Source: Motacilla alba alba (lineage: Eukaryota > Chordata > Aves > Passeriformes > Motacillidae). From it: 64,000 nt of DNA. The stretch lies in NCBI RefSeq assembly GCF_015832195.1, contig NC_052018.1:29478115-29542114 (forward strand), in the 5' to 3' direction. Below, in pieces: positions 58,301 to 64,000 of this stretch. The number at the start of each line of letters is the position of its first letter. Position 1 is the first letter of the stretch. A model generated the notes under the pieces. The model was not told the DNA's origin. It worked only from the letters and a program-made list of their open reading frames with translations, and searched no databases. The translations under genes and the position numbers were made by a program.

Positions 58301-61300
58301 GATATTTTTTATCATGTATCCTTGTCTTCTTGCTAAAATATGCAGTGCCGGTATTTTCAGCCTCTCTTCAGTGCAGAGATATTGCTTCACTTGTGTCATT
58401 TTCCTCATTCTTACATAAGGCACAGATTCTCAGAGTTAGGTTGATCTTCATCATGCAGAATATGCATGTCAAACTGCAACACTCATTTGGCTGAGAGCTG
58501 CCTTCTCTTCTTATTTGAATGTTTTTCCTCCTGCATCTTTGGCTTTGTTTTTCAGTGCTTGGATGCTCGTGAGTATCATGCAGCTCTTGCTACAATTTGT
58601 TCCTTTCACACAGGATGTTGGGCTCTTTTGCTGGGTTTGTAGGAAACAGGAGGCAGGTCTATGAGTGAGAGCACTTTTCAACCTCCAGCCGCAGAAGAGC
58701 ATCCATATTGACAATGACCACTTAATTCTCACTGACTTCATTGTCAGATGTAATTTTTTTCTAGCATTCACTGAAGGTATTTTTGTAGAAATACAGAAGT
58801 TATAAGAGTGGAAGAAAAAATATTTTTGAGAGAACTCTACTTTTTGGAATTCATGTTTTATTGAAATTATCAAAATAATAACATCAGAATGGGAAACATC
58901 TCTCCTCCCAGCATTTCATGTATGCATTCTCCTTCTAGGCATCTTCAGTCAACTAAATGATTAAGTGAAATAGCATATTCATTATCCTATACTCTTTTTG
59001 AAATGGTAATAAATTAAAAAAACATTTTTTAAAAATGTAGCTCAGACAGAAAGAGGGCAATGACACATATCTGACTGTACATTTTATTTTCCTAAAGCAA
59101 TGGCCAGACAACACACCTTTGTTAGATCTCGTTCTGACTGTAGTAGAAGTAAGAATATACCTTTTTTATACCTCCTGGTTCAGAGAAACACCCAAAGAGT
59201 ATCTCTGATTTCCTCATAATATAGTGTCCACAAAACATGAAACCATGTCCTACATTAGGATGTACAATTCATTATGCAAGATAAGACAAAGATATATAAT
59301 TACAAACTGTTCTATTTGATTAATATAGCATCCCCATTGTGCTACCTTTAAATACTCCTCTTTATTGGGACATAAGATCAGACACAGATCAAAGAAATTA
59401 ATTACAGTGTTACTCCAATTGCCACAGACCCCACAGTATTATAAGAGGAATTTATTTAAACAAATGCTTACTCTAAGGAAAGACCTAGGGGACACAAATC
59501 TATGCTTTCTTGGAGGTCTCTCTATGGAATAAGTCAACCTATAGAGTGTCCAGGAAACAAAAACACATTCAGAAATAAACTGGGATTCTTTTAAGAACAA
59601 TTCACTTAATGAAAACAAGAAGGTTCCTGAGCCATTTAATTTCCATTAACTCTAATTAATCAGAATAGATTTTTCATCATTGCCTAACACATTTTAAAGT
59701 TAGGTTTTCCTTTTAAAATCCAATCTATTTACCTCAGATGCCCAGAGGCTGCCAGCTCTCTGTATTCACTCCAGATCTACCATGGCTCTATCCATTGACA
59801 TATCCCATACATTGGGTTCAGATTGTAACATCCTCCAGTAAATTTCACAAAAACAATTTGCACAGCCTTGCATAGCCCAGGGCCCTCATCATCTATGCAT
59901 GACCATCTAAGCTAATTTTAACTTGCAGAGTTTCTTGAATACTCTGCAAACCCTTGGTTGCCATGGAAACCCCTGCACCTCCGTGTGCACATATAAAACT
60001 TCCACAAAGAAATCCACACGGGGAAATAGTGCCTGTTTTTAGGTTAAATGCTAGTTAGAGGTTGCAAATATTACAGATCTCCACATCACCAGTATCTATG
60101 CATTTCAGAAAATGATGTAGTTTTCCCCACAACAGAATGGGTGAAATAGTGCTGGGTGAATGTCCTGCAAATTAGAAAGAAAACCATTCCCTGCTATTGT
60201 CAGCCTGGATAACAGAATAAAAGATTTGCAAAATTTCCATTAAAAAATGAACACTTATTGTAAAAGTCATCTTGTCCACCGTTATCATGCTAAGGATAAG
60301 CATCAAACAGAATAATGTTGTTTTCACTTGTCCTTGTAAGAAGTGACTTTTCCAAGGCAAACAGGCTGCTGGAATTTTGAAATGATGTCTTAATAATAAG
60401 CGCTTCAATAAACATTTCCATACTGATCTGAACAAAAATCATCTGCTGAAATAAAAATGCAAATAGAACCACAAAAAAGCATTACTCAGTGGCCATAAAT
60501 ATGTGTTGTTTCTGGTGGCTTTTTTAGCAAGGCCAGACTAGAGATAAGCAGCAGAGACATACCAGTGAAAAAGAGGAGAGAGAAGGAATGTGAGCCAACA
60601 AACATAGGTAGCACTCTTCCAGATGTAGATTATCATGGGGGACCATTTTAGTGTGTGTTTATTCTTTCTGCATTGATTGTATCAAATGGTTAGGTCTGTG
60701 TTTTTCCTGCTTTCATTTTTTATTGAAATATATTAAAACATATATTCTAGAATATTACAAGCAGAAAAAATTACTTAACCAATGTAAAGTCACAAAGACT
60801 ATCTCTTATGTTTCCACTGCACTGGTAATAGATAGTGTTGCTTAAACTGTTTTACCTTTTACCACCCCTCTGCACTTGGCCAACGTTGCAGAGCATTAAA
60901 TCTAGATTAAAACTGATGCATGTCTGACTTCTGTCCCTGGTATTTTCTGACTGTTTCAGAGACATCATTTAACCCTTCTCTCTTTTATTTCTACATTTAT
61001 GCATGGGAGACCACATAACCTATTTCCAATGGCTACTTTTGGTATAAAGTAATTGTAAAGCATTGCAATCAGATAAAACAATGTCTACTAAACATTATTG
61101 CAATGAATGGCTATGAATATTATGGCTAAATCAAAAAATGAAAAGGTTTTTTTCTTTGTTTTTTATGGTTTTGATCCCAGCTTACATTACTTTGTAATTA
61201 CTTTGTATTGTATGAATCAGAATGGTTCTAAATCTTTTTTATGTAAAATAAATAAATATCTGTGGTGCAGAACTCACTAGAGTCCATTAAGAAATAACAC

Positions 61301-64000
61301 AAGAGATAATCCTCTATCAATTTCAGAAGATTATCTCTTCCTGATAAGATACTTCTTTATTGATTTCCTGCTTACTGAACTCCCTAGGGTCTTTGCATAA
61401 GAGATGCTTACCAGCTTTCAACTAATGGCATTACAGCATCACTTCCACCTTCTCTTTCAACAATAAAATGTAACAGAACAAATCATCTGCGAGGGACCAT
61501 CTGCTGCAGAATATGGAACTGTTCACCTTTATGTTAATGGACAAAGATCATTACAAATGGAAAACCAAAGCCTTTAACAACTTTTAATATACATCCCACC
61601 TGATTTGAAAATGAGCTTACTGCTCTGAAAGTATTTGGTATCCTGCATATGGGATGTGTTTATACAGCTGGTTTTCAGTCCATAGGCTGATGATGACATC
61701 AAATGCAGTAAAAACAGAACACACATCAATATCATCATCTCTTTCTTATAATTAAAACCTTAATTCCATTCTCAACCCCACACAGAGATGTAAGAAGAGC
61801 ATTGTGAGATGTTAAACATATTATGTGTCCTTTTAGAAGTAAGACTTGATTAAAAGTCCTTATCCAGGTCAGTTGCCCTCTTAGCCATAATGCTACAAAT
61901 CAATCATCTAGCTGAAAATCCACTATGCATAATAAATGTATAAGCTTTATAAAGTTCTTTTTAGAAAAGAAAAGTGACTAACATGCAGAGGCCTGAATCC
62001 TGACTTGACAAGGGTCACACTTGATTTCTTTGCTATTAACTTTCCAGTGAAGGAGGGTGACTCAGTAAGTCCTTCGACAAAAGCAGCAATTTATGGCACA
62101 ATCCCCACAAACTCCATTCAAAACCATGAAGAAATGTTCCAAGTAATGACAAACCATAACAGTATAATTATATGACACGAGATGTATTTAATTTTGATTT
62201 TACAGTTGAAAAAACTCAGGAAAACTAGTGTACCAAAGATCGGGCAGTGAAACAACAACAAAACCAATATAGAAGTGCAGAGTCCTGAAGACTACAGTTC
62301 AGAAAAATGAAAGTTTCATATTCGCATCACACCCATGTAGGATGTGAAGTTGACTTGTTGAATAATGCTAAGACGATGGAATTTACTACTTTTTTAAAAT
62401 AAAATGTTAGAGCATTTGGCCTTTGTGCTGAAGACACTGACTTCCTGAATAGTTTGAAAGATTTTTAAAGTGAAAAAACACTGAAGGATATGTCAGGAGA
62501 TATCCTAGTAGCTCATGGACATAAAACACTTTTTAAGGGGTGTGAACATCGTTTTCATCTTTTTTTATGCCTCAGCCTAGATCTGGATTCATGATGCAAA
62601 AGTAAAATAACAGGTGAGGTAGAGAAAAGTTCTTTTCCCATAAATTTTTATTTGATCCAAAGGGGTAAAGAATAAAAAGAAATACATGCAGTATTTCCTC
62701 TATGACAGCTATTTTATTAACTTCCCTAGTCTTTTTCTTAATGGTTTCATAATTTTTTCTCTGTGGGTCTTGGAATTTGAGGGGGGCGGGGGGGGGGGGG
62801 GAATTTGGGGGCTTTGCTTGTTTGTTTGTTTGTTTGTGAGGTGGGTTGTTTTGTTTTGTTTTGTTTTGTTGGAATCACTTTGCAAGAGGATGGAATGGAA
62901 GGAAGGAAGATGTCAATGGAAATCATGTTATCATGCTGCATTAACTGTAGCTGCTGTATCGGACAGTTTTTGTTGAACTGGGACAAAAGCAAATCCGTTT
63001 GGAGGACATAATCTTTATTTCCTTATCTTGTGACAAACAATTATACTGCTGCCAATGCCAATTTGAATGTTAGCCTACATTTTTGCTCTTAATGTCTTTA
63101 GCTATAAGCTCAGCCACTTAGATTCAGGGTACTTTTTCACTGTCTGGGGAGACAATATTGAACCCCCAAACACCTGAGTGATTCTCTGATGCAGAAACAG
63201 TTATGTGCCAAATATTATTTAATAACTGCTACCACAGAATGCCATCACAGGGCATCTAAACCTCAGCATTTCAGCCTGCAGCTCTGGTGATGCTCATTCC
63301 AAGCAAAGGGGGAAAGTTGGGCTGACTGCTCCAGGGCAGGCAGGGTGTGAAGGAGGGTAAGGCTGCATGATCAGAGCAGACGAGGCAAGCAGCTTCTCAT
63401 ACATCCCAAATGCAGCAACTTCCACATAACCCTTCACTCTACACTAGTAAACTTCCTCTTGCCACATTAGCCCCAAGAGCTCTTGCATGTGCTTTACACA
63501 CCAGTAATTACAAGGTGTTTCAAGACTCAACATCCAGTCTAGACTGTAGATATTTTTCTCTACAGCCCTCTCTGTTTAGGTCATTAATCACTATGACATT
63601 CTCACCCTCTCTAATTCCTCCATTGTCCTTTCCTTTTTATCCTTCTTCATGCAAAAATAAAATTGTTTCTTATTTTCACATTAAATCTTTATTTTGGACG
63701 TGTCCAGACACCTCCACTCATGTGTTGCAAATGGTTTTCTCATCTTCTCTCCATCATGCCTGTTTAAGACTTCAGGTCTCAGAAGCAGAAATTGCTCATG
63801 GATGTCCAAAACCTAACTGGGGGGATCATCACTACTCTAAAACTGCTGCTAGAAGGGTATTTGTAACAGTGATACATAGAGATTGTAATTGAGTACATTT
63901 GTTGGTGATTTGCAAACATTGTACTGAAAAAAACCCCAAGGCAAGAGTGGCAAATCTTAAAACTTATAACAAGTCGCTGAATGATACACTGACACATTAC
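55370..64000. other. Intergenic sequence
   Basis: The sequence is AT-rich, with no gene or full repeat recognised. The longest open frame (63,410-63,892, 160 codons) has no domain and lies in pyrimidine-rich sequence. A G run and TTTG repeats occur at 62,781-62,870. Confidence 0.65.
62781..62870. repeat. Poly-G tract followed by (TTTG)n and (TTTTG)n
   Basis: Six G, one C and fourteen G occupy 62,781-62,801. They are followed by TTTG units near 62,817-62,837 and TTTTG units near 62,847-62,870. Confidence 0.95.

Noticed and set aside
63410..63892. 160-codon plus-strand open frame
   Set aside because: It has no recognisable domain, has a biased Ser/Leu/Pro composition from pyrimidine-rich DNA, and has no splice or promoter context.
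1..64000. A novel multi-gene system, CRISPR array, operon or defence locus
   Set aside because: The window is a single split vertebrate gene with ordinary avian repeats. I found no array of spaced direct repeats and no compact gene cluster.

Overview
This is vertebrate nuclear DNA, almost certainly from a bird and probably a songbird. CR1 LINE 3' ends are scattered through it. One solo LTR matches the ERVL-type LTRs that I recall as common in passerine genomes. There are no SINE-like elements of mammalian type. One gene accounts for all the coding sequence I can support: COL9A1, the alpha-1 chain of the cartilage and vitreous collagen IX, on the minus strand. The gene enters at about position 41,050 (start codon) and runs off the left edge of the window. 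It contributes 28 exons (622 codons) of the roughly 38 exons and 920 residues expected. The remaining COL2-NC2-COL1-NC1 part lies beyond position 1.

Layout from the 5' end of the gene (right) to the left: exons 1-2 (41,051-40,656) encode the signal peptide. Exons 3-6 (39,255-26,787) encode the globular NC4 domain, a laminin-G/TSPN-like module. Exon 7 is a 21-nt linker. Exons 8-16 (25,123-12,782) encode the COL3 triple helix. Exons 16-17 carry the NC3 hinge with its Cys-x-x-x-Cys motif. Exons 17-28 (12,683-3,435) encode the first part of COL2, in nearly uniform 54-nt Gly-X-Y exons. The reading frame closes exactly across every junction I propose.

The most informative region is the CpG-rich segment around 25,650-26,870. 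It holds exon 6, exon 7 and, between them, a separate first exon (26,208-26,270) that encodes a second signal peptide. This is the internal promoter and alternative exon 1 known from human and chicken COL9A1. It makes the short chain without NC4 that is typical of vitreous and cornea. Both products share exons 8 onward.

Introns are AT-rich. They hold CR1 fragments (intron 12, intron 18), the solo LTR (intron 5), a roughly 300-bp CCCTG minisatellite (intron 4), a 44-bp tandem duplication (intron 12) and short microsatellites. The 22.5 kb to the right of the gene (41,500-64,000) looks intergenic: more CR1 copies, simple repeats, a 53-nt A run and an AT palindrome, with no coding exon I can support. 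I found no CRISPR array, tRNA, rRNA or unknown multi-gene system. The points worth following are the compact dual-promoter arrangement, a GC-AG intron, an overlapping upstream ORF and the transcript-strand G-rich minisatellite.
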